Shown here one piece after another: positions 55,903 through 64,000 of a stretch of DNA of 64,000 nt; position 1 is the stretch's first letter; each line of letters starts with the position of its first letter. This stretch comes from Firmicutes bacterium UBA5286 (lineage in GTDB: Bacteria; Bacillota; Proteinivoracia; UBA4975). Where the stretch lies: positions 53,970-117,969 of the forward strand of contig DHSM01000015.1 of assembly GCA_002408465.1 (NCBI GenBank). Reading direction: 5' to 3'. A model generated the notes under the pieces. The model made no database searches and was not told the origin of the DNA. It saw nothing but the letters and a program-made list of their open reading frames with translations. Position numbers and translations under genes: made by a program.

Positions 55903-56780
55903 TGAATATCAAAGAGTATATGGCGGCAAGGCGTGACTATTTTGATTCTAAGCTTAAAAATTTTTTGCCCAATCCGGACAGCTGCCCGGAAGTGTTGCTG
56001 CAGGCCATGGAATACAGCCTGTTGGCAGGGGGCAAGCGCCTGCGGCCGATTTTGGTCTTAGCCGCAGCCGAGAGCTGCGGAGGGCGGCTGGAAGCGGCCA
56101 TGCCTCCGGCGGCGGCCCTGGAGATGGTGCATACTTATTCCTTAATTCACGATGACCTGCCTGCCATGGACGATGACGACCTGCGCCGGGGCAAGCCTTC
56201 CTGCCATAAAGTCTTTGGCGAGGGCATGGCGGTTTTGGCTGGGGACGCCCTGCTCACCCATGCTTTTTCCGTGGCGGCCCAAGGGGTGAATGAAGATCCC
56301 CTGCGCCGGCTGGCGGTAGTGGCTGAGCTGGCCAAGGCCGCTGGTCCTATTGGTATGGTAGCCGGGCAGGCCATGGATATTGCCGGCTTTGGCCTAATGG
56401 ACGCTAGCCAGGTAAATCACATCCACAGATGCAAAACCGGGGCCTTAATCAAGGGGGCAGTGCGCATGGGCGCTATTATCGCCGGGGCGGGGGCAAAGGT
56501 TGTCCATGGGCTTACTCAGTATGCCGACTCTCTGGGATTGGCCTATCAAATTGTCGACGACATTCTCGATGTCACCGAAACCAGCCAGCAATTAGGCAAG
56601 AATCCCGGCAGCGACGAGAAAAAAGGCAAGCAGACCTTTGTTACTGTCCATGGACTGGAGGGGGCCAGGATAATGGCCGCCGCCGAGACCGCCAGGGCGG
56701 TCCAGGCCTTGCAAGCCCTGGGGGGAGATTATTCTCTTCTTCAGGACCTGGCTGAATATATCGGCCGGCGCTATGCTTAA
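55902..56780 (+). CDS. ispA: Farnesyl/geranyl diphosphate synthase
   Basis: A 292-residue polyprenyl synthase that condenses isopentenyl diphosphate with allylic diphosphates. The first aspartate-rich motif is DDLPAMDDDD with LRRGKPSCHKV, and the second is YQIVDDILDVTE. GGKRLRPILVLAAAE and MVHTYSLIHDDLPA are typical, and GQAMDI is also present. The residue before the first Asp motif favours the C15 product, though product length cannot be stated firmly. GTG 55902 overlaps the xseB stop. Its place before OLE RNA, oapA and dxs is the reported genomic setting of OLE. Confidence 0.93.
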   Translation: MNIKEYMAARRDYFDSKLKNFLPNPDSCPEVLLQAMEYSLLAGGKRLRPILVLAAAESCGGRLEAAMPPAAALEMVHTYSLIHDDLPAMDDDDLRRGKPSCHKVFGEGMAVLAGDALLTHAFSVAAQGVNEDPLRRLAVVAELAKAAGPIGMVAGQAMDIAGFGLMDASQVNHIHRCKTGALIKGAVRMGAIIAGAGAKVVHGLTQYADSLGLAYQIVDDILDVTETSQQLGKNPGSDEKKGKQTFVTVHGLEGARIMAAAETARAVQALQALGGDYSLLQDLAEYIGRRYA

Positions 56781-56856
56781 AATGGCAAAAATTGGTCGTA
56801 GTTGATTTCAAACGGCAAAAATGTTTGAACTGCTAGAACAATGGTCTTCCTGTTTT

Positions 56857-56886
56857 TTGACATTGTTAATCTTAAAAAAACATGAT
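56857..56886 (+). promoter_or_regulatory. Candidate promoter of OLE RNA
   Basis: TTGACA (56857-56862), 18 bases, CATGAT (56881-56886). The -35 is perfect and the -10 moderate. Initiation would be near 56893, just before the first OLE stem strand. Confidence 0.5.
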
Positions 56887-56906
56887 AAACTAATATTAAT
56901 TCATTT

Positions 56907-57501
56907 GGGTGGTGCAGTATCCTAGTCAATGCAACCTGTCTGAAGGCGGGCCTAAAAATCCGTCAAAGGGCATATCGATGAAGTTCCTGGTGCCGGCTTT
57001 TGACGCCCCGTCAGGGGTTGGTGCTGGGAGTTAAGGATTTGGGGCGATCTGCAAGGGCATGTAGGCGTTGACCCCATTTCCGCGGAGACCCAAGTGCGTG
57101 GTTTTATGCAGAGGGCATATTATTACGGCTTGGGGTGAACCTGCATGCGGTCCCGACCGATATTAAGAGGGGTTGTGTGCAGCGTAGCCTGCCTTGAAGT
57201 GGAATTGGTGGATTGCGGAATGCGGCCTGAAACTCGTAGGCCTACGGGTTGTTGGCTGCGCTTGAAACCTTTACTGCAAAAGAGGCTAGGACAGGGTCTG
57301 TATTGTTGAGGAAATCTCCTAGGCTGTTCGCAAGAGGTTGCGCTGGGATTAAAGTGCGGACTAAGTGGCAATCAAGCATTGCCGATGGTGACACGGCAAA
57401 CCGGGACTCAATGGGGAACCGCCATGCCGGCGACGGATGGTGTCCCGGGGGGAAAACCTGCTTGACCTAAGCCGCAGCATTTACCTGCGTAGCCACCACC
57501 C
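56907..57501 (+). ncRNA. ole: OLE RNA (ornate, large, extremophilic)
   Basis: A roughly 595-base GC-rich non-coding stretch between ispA and oapA. The 5' strand GGGTGGTG (56907-56914) is exactly complementary to CACCACCC (57494-57501), closing the whole RNA, which continues GCAGTATCCTAG at its 5' end. The interior holds many short inverted segments and no reading frame with a ribosome-binding site. Size, location between ispA and dxs, and the oapA gene immediately downstream are those described for OLE RNAs. OLE RNA forms a membrane ribonucleoprotein with OapA and is tied to alcohol, cold and magnesium stress in Bacillus halodurans (now Halalkalibacterium). Confidence 0.9.
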
Positions 57502-57521
57502 ATACATATTGGGGTGAAACC

Positions 57522-58091
57522 TTGGCCAATAACAAGAACCGACTGGGCTGGATACGGAGGATTTTGTTATGGACCTTTTTTTTATCTCTTTTCTTTAATG
57601 GAATTTCTCAGTCACTTTTGCTGGATTTGGGTATTGCCGGTTCTCTTCTTACCCTTTTGATGATTATCGCCACCGGTGTAGTCTTTGACATCATTGGCGT
57701 CGCTGCCACCGCTGCCAAAATGCCCCCTCTCAATGCCCGGGCCGCGAAAAAGGTTGTGGGAGCCAAACAGGCCATCAATCTGGCCCGTAATTCCGAACAG
57801 GTAGCCAGTTTCTGCAATGATGTGGTGGGGGATATCTGTGGAATCATCAGCGGTTCTGCTGCTGCAGCCATTGTCTTTAACCTGTTTGTTAATAACCCCA
57901 ACCAGAGGTATATTAATATTATCACCATGGCCTTTGTCGCCTCCTTGACTGTTGGCGGCAAAGGGTTTGGCAAGAGTCTGGCCATAAACTATTCTACCGA
58001 GATTTTGATGATTGTAGGCAAAATTATAAACTTCGCCCAAAAACTTTTCCCTTTCCGCAAGGCCAAAGAAGGGCGCAGCAACGGAAAGTGA
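57522..58091 (+). CDS. oapA: OLE-associated protein OapA
   Basis: A 189-residue integral membrane protein with about four hydrophobic segments (about residues 12-32, 36-58, 108-125 and 132-150) and a basic C-terminus. MIIATGVVFDIIGVAATAAKMP resembles the transmembrane DUF21 family, to which OapA is distantly related. OapA binds OLE RNA as a dimer and brings it to the membrane. TTG 57522 has GGGGTGAAA upstream, 20 bases after the OLE closing stem, so RNA and protein are probably made from one transcript. The gene ends overlapping the start region of dxs. Confidence 0.9.
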   Translation: MANNKNRLGWIRRILLWTFFLSLFFNGISQSLLLDLGIAGSLLTLLMIIATGVVFDIIGVAATAAKMPPLNARAAKKVVGAKQAINLARNSEQVASFCNDVVGDICGIISGSAAAAIVFNLFVNNPNQRYINIITMAFVASLTVGGKGFGKSLAINYSTEILMIVGKIINFAQKLFPFRKAKEGRSNGK

Positions 58092-58102
58092 GGCTACCCA
58101 AG

Positions 58103-60004
58103 ATGGACGAGAAACTCTTAAGCCGCATTAGTTGCCCTCACGATCTCCGGGGATTGAGTTCTGGAGAGCTGATTCAACTGGCAGCAGAACTGCGTCAGGA
58201 AGTATTGCAAGTGGTGAGTAAAAATGGGGGACACCTGGCTTCTAATCTGGGTGTGGTTGAACTTACTCTTGCCTTGCATACAGTGTTTGACAGCCCTACT
58301 GACAAGATTATCTGGGATGTGGGCCATCAATGTTATATCCATAAACTTTTGACCGGCCGCCAACCGGATTTTGCCACCCTCCGTTGTTTCGGAGGGCTTT
58401 CGGGCTTTCCGAAAACCAATGAAAGCGTTCATGATATAGCAGAGACCGGGCACAGCAGCACTTCTATATCTACTGCCATGGGAATGGCCATAGCCCGGGA
58501 TCTCAATAAGGACAAATATAATATTGTTGCGGTAATCGGCGACGGTTCCTTGGGGGGAGGCATGGCCTTTGAGGCCTTGAATCATGCCGGCGCCCAGAAG
58601 CTGGACCTGACGATTATCCTTAACGATAATGAAATGTCCATTGCCCGCAATGTCGGGGGCCTTTCTTCTTATCTCTCCCGGGTGAGGACGGACCCCAAGT
58701 ATACCCGGCTGTCGGAGGACTTGAAATTTGTTCTGCAAAAAATCCCTGCCATTGGCGATACAATGTATAAGGCCGCCGAAAGAATCAAGTCCAGCATTAA
58801 GTACTTGCTGGTCAGCGGCATGCTCTTTGAAGAATTGGGCTTCACCTATTTAGGGCCAATTGACGGCCATAATATTGGCGCCCTCCAGAGAATTCTGCGC
58901 CAAGCCAAGAGCTATAAGGGGCCGGTTCTCATCCATGTGGTCACCAAGAAAGGCAAGGGCTATGGCCCGGCTGAGGCCCAGCCTGCGAAATACCATGGTA
59001 TCGGCGCCTTTGATTTGGAAACGGGTATACCTAATTCAAATGCCAAGACTTATACTAATGTCTTTTCCGACAAAATTTGTGCTCTGGCCCAATCGGATCC
59101 GCGGATTGTTGCCATCACCGCCGCTATGCCCGATGGCACAGGCCTTAGGCCCTTTGCCCAGAGGTTTCCCGGGCGATTCTTTGACGTAGGCATTGCTGAG
59201 CAGCATGCAGTGACCATGGCCGCGGGCTTGGCCCGTTCGGGCTACCGGCCTGTGGTGGCCATCTATTCCACTTTCCTGCAGCGGGCCTACGATCAGATTG
59301 TTCACGATGTCTGTCTGCCCAAGCTGCCTGTGGTGTTTGCCGTGGACAGGGCAGGTTTGGTGGGGGCTGACGGCGAGACTCATCATGGCATACTGGATAT
59401 TGCCATGCTTCGCCACATCCCCAATCTTACTATTATGATGCCCAAAGATTATAAAGAGTTAGAAGGCATGCTGGATCTGAGCTTCAGCCTGCAAGGTCCC
59501 GTGGCAATCCGCTACCCCAGGGGATCTTCGGCGGCATTGCCGGTGACTTTGTCAGGATTGCCCTTGCAGGCTGGCAAGGGCGAGGTGCTTCGGGACGGCA
59601 GGGACATCGCCATTCTAGGCCTGGGTTCCACTCTTATTCCCGCCCTTCAAGCCCATGCTCAGCTTTCCAGCCTTGGCATCAGCGCTGCCGTAATTAATGT
59701 TAGGTTCATCAAACCTTTGGACCAGGAGCTGATTAAGCAGTTCGCCACAAGATGCGGCCGCTTGATTATCATCGAAGAGCATGTCATCGCCGGCGGCTTG
59801 GGCAGCGCTGTTCTGGAAGCGTGCAGCGCCCTGGGGGTTACGCCCGCTACTCGGCTGTTGGGCATCAGGGACCGTTTCGTGCCACATGGCAAGAATGCTG
59901 AACTCATGGAACTGTGTCATATAGCTGCCCCTGATATTGTGGCAGCAGCAAAAGAGCTCTTGTCCAGGGAGAAGGTTCAAATTGGCAGAGAAAAAAAGGC
60001 TTGA
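58103..60004 (+). CDS. dxs: 1-deoxy-D-xylulose-5-phosphate synthase
   Basis: A 633-residue thiamine-diphosphate enzyme, first step of the MEP isoprenoid pathway. Motifs are HLASNLGVVELTLALH, WDVGHQCYIHKLLTG, the ThDP motif GDGSLGGGMAFEALNHAG to NDNEMSIARNVG, then DVGIAEQHAVTMAAGLA and the transketolase C-terminal domain with EEHVIAGGLGSAVLE. It supplies precursors for IspA. ATG 58103 gives a family-like start (MDEKLL); GTG 58088, which overlaps oapA, is a possible alternative. The gene overlaps tlyA by 23 bases. Confidence 0.96.
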   Translation: MDEKLLSRISCPHDLRGLSSGELIQLAAELRQEVLQVVSKNGGHLASNLGVVELTLALHTVFDSPTDKIIWDVGHQCYIHKLLTGRQPDFATLRCFGGLSGFPKTNESVHDIAETGHSSTSISTAMGMAIARDLNKDKYNIVAVIGDGSLGGGMAFEALNHAGAQKLDLTIILNDNEMSIARNVGGLSSYLSRVRTDPKYTRLSEDLKFVLQKIPAIGDTMYKAAERIKSSIKYLLVSGMLFEELGFTYLGPIDGHNIGALQRILRQAKSYKGPVLIHVVTKKGKGYGPAEAQPAKYHGIGAFDLETGIPNSNAKTYTNVFSDKICALAQSDPRIVAITAAMPDGTGLRPFAQRFPGRFFDVGIAEQHAVTMAAGLARSGYRPVVAIYSTFLQRAYDQIVHDVCLPKLPVVFAVDRAGLVGADGETHHGILDIAMLRHIPNLTIMMPKDYKELEGMLDLSFSLQGPVAIRYPRGSSAALPVTLSGLPLQAGKGEVLRDGRDIAILGLGSTLIPALQAHAQLSSLGISAAVINVRFIKPLDQELIKQFATRCGRLIIIEEHVIAGGLGSAVLEACSALGVTPATRLLGIRDRFVPHGKNAELMELCHIAAPDIVAAAKELLSREKVQIGREKKA

Positions 60005-60782
60005 TCTATTGGTAGTTGAACGTGGTCTGGCGACTACCCTGGCCCGGGCCCGCACTACGATAATGGCCGGCCTGGTCCTGGTTGACAAGGTGCTGATGGA
60101 TAAGCCAGGAGCCTTGGTAAATGTTGATTCTCAGCTGGAACTAAAGGGGGAGGCCAGTCCCTATGTCAGCAGAGGGGGGAAGAAACTGGCAAAGGCTCTG
60201 GACAAATTCGCCATTGATTTGAATGGCAGGATTGTTTTGGATGTGGGGGCATCTACCGGCGGATTTACTGATTGCTGTCTCCAGGCCGGGGCCAAACTGG
60301 TATATGCCGTTGACGTGGGCTACGGCCAGTTGGCATGGGCGCTGAGGACCAACAGGAAAGTAATAAATTTAGAACGCACAAATATCCGACATCTGACAAG
60401 TGAGCAGCTGACCCAGGGGATGCCGGACTTTTGTTGTATCGATGTGGCCTTTATCTCCTTGCGCCTTGTCTTGCCTGTTATTGCTCAGCTGGGCCCCCGG
60501 GAGCTGGTCATGCTGATAAAACCACAGTTCGAAGCCAGTCGGGAACAGGTGGAGAAAAAAGGTGTGGTCCGCAGTCCCGCTGTCCATCTCCTGGTCATCA
60601 ACCAGGTGGTGGCCAAGGCTGCAGAACTTGGGTTTGCTCTGTGGAATCTGGATTTTTCTCCGGTTCAGGGTCCCCAGGGCAATATCGAGTACCTGGCCCA
60701 TGGCTTTTTCGCCGACAGCCTTCCTGCTGTCAGCCCTTCACCCCAGCTGGTGGTGGAAGCTGCCCATGCATATTTCAAGTAA
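59982..60782 (+). CDS. tlyA: TlyA/YqxC family rRNA methyltransferase
   Basis: A 266-residue protein with an N-terminal S4 RNA-binding domain (about residues 1-65, RLDLLVVERGLATTLARART) and an FtsJ-like methyltransferase domain (about 70-240). SAM-binding motif I is VLDVGASTGGFTDCCLQAG and the catalytic region includes FCCIDVAFISLRLVLP and MLIKPQFEASR. Mycobacterial TlyA 2'-O-methylates 16S and 23S rRNA. TTG 59982 is chosen from GAGAAGG upstream and family N-terminus. In Bacillus yqxC likewise sits between dxs and argR-recN. Confidence 0.93.
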   Translation: MAEKKRLDLLVVERGLATTLARARTTIMAGLVLVDKVLMDKPGALVNVDSQLELKGEASPYVSRGGKKLAKALDKFAIDLNGRIVLDVGASTGGFTDCCLQAGAKLVYAVDVGYGQLAWALRTNRKVINLERTNIRHLTSEQLTQGMPDFCCIDVAFISLRLVLPVIAQLGPRELVMLIKPQFEASREQVEKKGVVRSPAVHLLVINQVVAKAAELGFALWNLDFSPVQGPQGNIEYLAHGFFADSLPAVSPSPQLVVEAAHAYFK

Positions 60783-60830
60783 ACCGGTTGCGCCGGTTCG
60801 CTTTTGTTGCGCAGGAAATCTTTTTTTTTT
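60782..60830 (+). terminator. Hairpin and T-tract after tlyA
   Basis: AACCGG and CCGGTT form a small GC-rich hairpin (60782-60798), followed by CGCTTTT and, 22 bases on, a ten-base T tract (60821-60830). It is a possible partial terminator before the unknown membrane protein gene. Confidence 0.4.
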
Positions 60831-60860
60831 GTTGAAGTATACAGGCAGGAGGCGATAGTC

Positions 60861-61352
60861 TTGCTCACTGCTATTGACTACATAATCATTGCCAGCTTTG
60901 CTTTTTTGCTTTTGCTGTACAAGGTCGTTCGGGACTGGTACGGCATCAGAGATGTGCCTCGGAGAATTGACGAAAAGGCCGCTGACTTGCTGCGGGAAGA
61001 GGGCTACCATGTTCAGGCTAGAGCGGCGGTTAAATTTATTGATTTTGATATTGAGGGCAAAATTCATCGCCAGAAGGTCAAGGCTGACCTGGTTGTCCGC
61101 AGCGGCCTGAAGAAATATGTTGTGGAAGTAAATGCGAAAGATGCAGGCAGTATGCGCAACGCTGACATCCGCCGCCGCATTTTGGAATATAAAATTGCCT
61201 TTGCCCCCAATGGTATCATGACTGTAGACATGGACCGGGAGAGAATCCGGATCATAAAAATAAGCAACCGCCGTTGGCTCAATACTCTGCTGGCTATGGG
61301 AGCTGCCGTTTCTTTAGGGGCGGTAATCTACTTGTTTGTGAGGTTTTTATAA
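60861..61352 (+). CDS. Membrane protein with nuclease-fold-like middle domain, function unknown
   Basis: A 163-residue protein with hydrophobic segments at both ends (about residues 4-22 and 140-162). The central soluble part (about 30-135) alternates strands and helices. It contains KADLVVRSGLKKYVVEVNAK, which resembles the D...(E)xK core of PD-(D/E)XK nucleases, but the lysine is displaced. TTG 60861 is chosen because AGGAGG lies 8 bases upstream. The gene lies between tlyA and nadK, in the place of argR in Bacillus, and ends overlapping nadK by one base. I recognise no family; an envelope-located function is possible. Confidence 0.7.
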   Translation: MLTAIDYIIIASFAFLLLLYKVVRDWYGIRDVPRRIDEKAADLLREEGYHVQARAAVKFIDFDIEGKIHRQKVKADLVVRSGLKKYVVEVNAKDAGSMRNADIRRRILEYKIAFAPNGIMTVDMDRERIRIIKISNRRWLNTLLAMGAAVSLGAVIYLFVRFL

Positions 61353-62194
61353 TGAAGGCAGTGGGGATAATCGCCAATTTATCAAAGCCCGATGTCCGCC
61401 GAATATCGGCGGAAATCTGCTCCTGGTTTCTGGACCGCGGTATTCGGGTCTATGGGCAGCAGGAGCTGGCTTGCGGCCATGGTTTTACCCTGGGGCAGCC
61501 TCTCCCCGAAGTGGATCTGATTATGGTTTTGGGAGGCGACGGCACTTTCCTGACAGTGGCGGGAATGTATGGCCCTGCGGAAATTCCGCTGCTGGGTGTA
61601 AATTTGGGCCATTTGGGCTTTCTCACTGAAGTTGAGATGGGTGACCTGGAATCGGCATTAGAAAAACTGGTGCAAGGGGACTATCAGGTGGAAAAGCGGT
61701 CGATGCTCTCGGCGCGGGTGCTGCGCCATGGCGAGACAGTATCCCAGGCCCTGGTCCTAAATGATGTGGTTATCGGCAAGGGTCCCCTGGCCAGAATCAT
61801 TCACCTGGAGGTATCGGTGGAAGGGGTAAGCATTGGCAGCTATCGGGGGGATGGACTCATTGTCGCGACACCCACAGGCTCCACCGGCTATTCCCTGTCG
61901 GCTGGGGGGCCCATTGTCGCTCCCAATGTGGATTTGATTGTCATTACCCCCATTTGCCCCCACACCCTCAATGTCCGGCCCATTGTTGTGGCTAGGGATT
62001 CTCTGGTCACCGTGGATATAAAAACCTGCCAGCAGGATACCTTTATGACTCTTGACGGTCAGCAGAGCTTCATGCTGGACTGCGCCGACCGCCTGGAAAT
62101 CACAAACTCAGAGCATCATACATCCCTGGTCCGGCTCAGCGGCAAAAACTTTTTTGAAATCTTGGCCAAAAAAATAATGGCTCAAAATCGCTAA
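61352..62194 (+). CDS. nadK: NAD kinase
   Basis: A 280-residue kinase that makes NADP from NAD and ATP or polyphosphate. The signature GGDGT is at residues 61-65, with NDVVIGKG, TPTGSTGYSLSAGGP and ITPICPHTLNVRPIVV typical of NadK. The C-terminal tail is normal. ATG 61352 is chosen from GAGGTTTTTATA upstream; the frame is open earlier inside the unknown membrane gene, but the family start is MKAVGII. NADPH demand of FolD and NfnAB relates to its product. recN follows after 14 bases. Confidence 0.95.
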   Translation: MKAVGIIANLSKPDVRRISAEICSWFLDRGIRVYGQQELACGHGFTLGQPLPEVDLIMVLGGDGTFLTVAGMYGPAEIPLLGVNLGHLGFLTEVEMGDLESALEKLVQGDYQVEKRSMLSARVLRHGETVSQALVLNDVVIGKGPLARIIHLEVSVEGVSIGSYRGDGLIVATPTGSTGYSLSAGGPIVAPNVDLIVITPICPHTLNVRPIVVARDSLVTVDIKTCQQDTFMTLDGQQSFMLDCADRLEITNSEHHTSLVRLSGKNFFEILAKKIMAQNR

Positions 62195-62208
62195 AGGGGG
62201 AGAGGATT

Positions 62209-63933
62209 TTGCTCCGGGAATTGCACATAGAAAATTTTGCCCTCATTCAAAAACTGACAGTGCCCTTCGGAGACGGACTGAATATCCTCACCGGCGAGAC
62301 CGGAGCCGGCAAATCAATAATCATCGATGCCCTTAACCAAGTTTTAGGAGAACGGGCGTCTTCGGAACTGGTGCGCTCGGGAGAGGAAAAGGCTTCAGTT
62401 ACAGCTGTAGTGGATGTCGATCCCAACCTCCTGGCACGCTTGGCGGAATTGGGTCTGGAGACCAGGGAGGGCAGTGTCATCTTGCAGCGGGAAATCTATG
62501 CCAACGGGAAAAGTCAGGCCCGCATTGACGGGCGCCCTGTCAACCTGGCTGTGCTCCGTGAAATTGGCAGCATGCTGGTTGAGATACACGGCCAGCACGA
62601 GCATCAAGCTTTGCTGGATGAAAATTCCCATCTGTCTATGGTGGACGCTTATGGCGGCGCTGAACTCCAAGCCGTCAGCAGTGAATACCAGTTGGCCTGG
62701 CAGGAGCTGTCCAGCCTGAAAAAAGAAATTGCCGGCCTCCACGGGGATCAGCGGGAACGGGAACGCCTGCTGGATTTGCTTCAGTACCAGGTGGATGAAA
62801 TTGAACAGGCCGCCCTCACCCCCGGGGAAGAAGAATCTCTGCTGGCCGAACAAAAATTGCTGCAAAACGCCCGCAAGCTGCTGGAAGTTTGCCACTCCAG
62901 TTACCAGGCTTTGTACGAGGCTGAGAGCCAGAACCCTGTAATCGAGATATTGGCTTCTGTCGTGGCCAGCCTCAAGGACTTTCGTGAGTTAGACGGCACT
63001 TTGGAACAGGCCTGCACCCAGCTGGAAGAGTCCCTGTACTCAGTAGAAGATGCAGCTCAGCAGCTGCGCGGTTTCGCCGAAGGTTTCTCCTATGATCCTG
63101 AGCGGCTGAATGAAGTGGAGGAGCGCTTGGAACTTATTTATGATTTAAAGCGCAAATACGCTGATTCTGTTGGGGGGATTCTGGCGTGGAGAGATGAGAA
63201 ATCTGCAGAGATTGAACGCATTCGCAATACCGAGGTTCGACATGCCCAGCTGACAGAAATGATTGACGCCGCCGCCGCCAAGGCAGGCAAACAGGCTTTG
63301 GCCCTCAGCGCTCTCCGCCAGCAGGCGGGCAGGGATTTGGCAGAGGCAATCGTCGGCGAATTGGCTTATCTGCAAATGGCCAACACTCGTTTCCAAGTGG
63401 AATTTGCAGTATGCAATTCTGAGGAGGGACTGCCGGTGGAGGGCAGAAGGCTGGCTGCTTCGGCAACCGGCATTGACGATGTGCGCTTCTTGATTTCTCC
63501 CAACCCCGGCGAGCCTTTAAAACCCTTGTCTAAGATTGCATCTGGCGGCGAAATGTCAAGAATTATGCTGGCCATCCTCAACGTATTGGCCAAGCTGCGC
63601 CCTGTCCACACTATGATTTTTGACGAAATTGATGCCGGCATCGGCGGCAGGGCTGCCCAGGCCGTAGCGGAAAAGCTGGCTGCAGTTGCTGCCCAGCGCC
63701 AGGTTATCTGTGTCAGTCACCTGCCCCAGGTTTCATCAATGGCAGATACCCATCTTTATATCTATAAGGAGCAAGGGGGCGAGCGCACACTGACCAAGGT
63801 CACCCGGTTGGACATGGAAGGCAGGGTGGAGGAGCTGGCCCGGATGCTGGGGGGCGCGGAGGTAACTCCTGCTACCATTGAGCATGCCCGGGAGATGCTG
63901 AGCATGGCCAGCAAGGCAAAATTAGGCGATTAA
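62209..63933 (+). CDS. recN: DNA repair protein RecN
   Basis: A 574-residue SMC-like ATPase acting early in double-strand break repair. The Walker A is LTGETGAGKSIIIDAL (about residues 26-41). Two coiled-coil stretches (about 150-230 and 290-380) flank a hinge region. The C-terminal half has the signature LSKIASGGEMSRIMLAI and Walker B TMIFDEIDAGIGGRAAQAV, then VICVSHLPQVSSMAD. The TTG start follows GGGGGAGAGG. In Bacillus argR directly precedes recN; here nadK does. It is the last complete gene in the window. Confidence 0.96.
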   Translation: MLRELHIENFALIQKLTVPFGDGLNILTGETGAGKSIIIDALNQVLGERASSELVRSGEEKASVTAVVDVDPNLLARLAELGLETREGSVILQREIYANGKSQARIDGRPVNLAVLREIGSMLVEIHGQHEHQALLDENSHLSMVDAYGGAELQAVSSEYQLAWQELSSLKKEIAGLHGDQRERERLLDLLQYQVDEIEQAALTPGEEESLLAEQKLLQNARKLLEVCHSSYQALYEAESQNPVIEILASVVASLKDFRELDGTLEQACTQLEESLYSVEDAAQQLRGFAEGFSYDPERLNEVEERLELIYDLKRKYADSVGGILAWRDEKSAEIERIRNTEVRHAQLTEMIDAAAAKAGKQALALSALRQQAGRDLAEAIVGELAYLQMANTRFQVEFAVCNSEEGLPVEGRRLAASATGIDDVRFLISPNPGEPLKPLSKIASGGEMSRIMLAILNVLAKLRPVHTMIFDEIDAGIGGRAAQAVAEKLAAVAAQRQVICVSHLPQVSSMADTHLYIYKEQGGERTLTKVTRLDMEGRVEELARMLGGAEVTPATIEHAREMLSMASKAKLGD

Positions 63934-64000
63934 AATATTTATTCCAAAAAGTTTTGGCATAAAAAACACCTCCTTCCAGTGAACTGCTCCCTGTCAAGTA

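Noticed and set aside
57123..57470. Two reading frames of 82 and 73 codons on opposite strands
   Set aside because: They lie inside the OLE RNA, have no credible ribosome-binding site and show no protein-like composition.
63944..63990. Minus-strand GGAGGTG site and ATG at the right end
   Set aside because: The frame stops after 12 codons inside the recN tail, so no gene is supported within the window.
1..64000. tRNA and rRNA genes
   Set aside because: No T-loop consensus in a cloverleaf context and no rRNA-like conserved segments were seen.

Overview
The window comes from a spore-forming, Gram-positive anaerobe of the Firmicutes (class Clostridia or a near relative). Evidence for sporulation is a complete spoIIIAA-AH operon and an uninterrupted sigK gene encoding a pro-sequence. 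Evidence for Firmicutes is the T-box leader on alaS, the tandem glycine riboswitch on the gcv operon, strong GGAGG-type ribosome-binding sites, many TTG/GTG starts, and gene order close to Bacillus (AI-2E/alaS/ireB/ruvX/DUF1292/mltG/udk/pbp; comG-TasA region-gcv-efp-spoIIIA-nusB-folD-xseAB-ispA-dxs-tlyA-recN). NfnAB, FchA, FolD and the glycine cleavage system point to anaerobic one-carbon and ferredoxin metabolism. The sequence does not allow a species call.

Layout. 1-540: decayed accessory DNA on the minus strand (an unknown partial gene and a 50-residue remnant of an M29 aminopeptidase behind a near-consensus promoter). 649-12645: housekeeping and envelope genes (PRC-barrel, AI-2E permease, T-box/alaS, ireB, aldo/keto reductase-ferredoxin, ruvX, mltG, udk, class B PBP, sigK, yqeG-like). 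12755-17478: a comG-like competence pseudopilus operon followed by a TasA/camelysin-like secreted protein. 17832-27522: a type IVa pilus cluster (pilB, pilT, pilC, pilA, pilMNO, pilD and minor pilins) carrying the only prepilin peptidase in the window, which probably serves both machines. 27651-31378: EamA permease, palindromic repeats, ddl, a histidine phosphatase, fchA and a small unknown. 31504-37509: glycine riboswitch and gcvT-gcvH-gcvPA-gcvPB-lpd. 37562-42183 (minus): radical SAM protein, pyridoxal/pyridoxamine kinase, and a large fusion of a class III aminotransferase with an acyl-ACP-reductase-like enzyme. 42444-50843: pepQ-type peptidase, efp, an acidic zinc-ribbon protein, spoIIIA operon, and an Asp23/AmaP/DUF2273 envelope-stress module. 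50877-63933: nusB, nfnAB, folD, xseAB, ispA, OLE RNA with oapA, dxs, tlyA, an unknown membrane protein, nadK and recN.

The two most interesting items are the OLE RNA (56907-57501) with its partner gene oapA, placed between ispA and dxs, and the 865-residue aminotransferase/acyl-ACP-reductase-like fusion (39586-42183), whose domain pair suggests an acyl thioester to aldehyde to primary amine route. The first is a known RNA class, recognised here from sequence. The second is a functional hypothesis. Other points worth checking are a hairpin that overlaps the spoIIIAA ribosome-binding site, two families of palindromic repeats, and a membrane-anchored, nuclease-fold-like protein lying between tlyA and nadK where Bacillus has argR.
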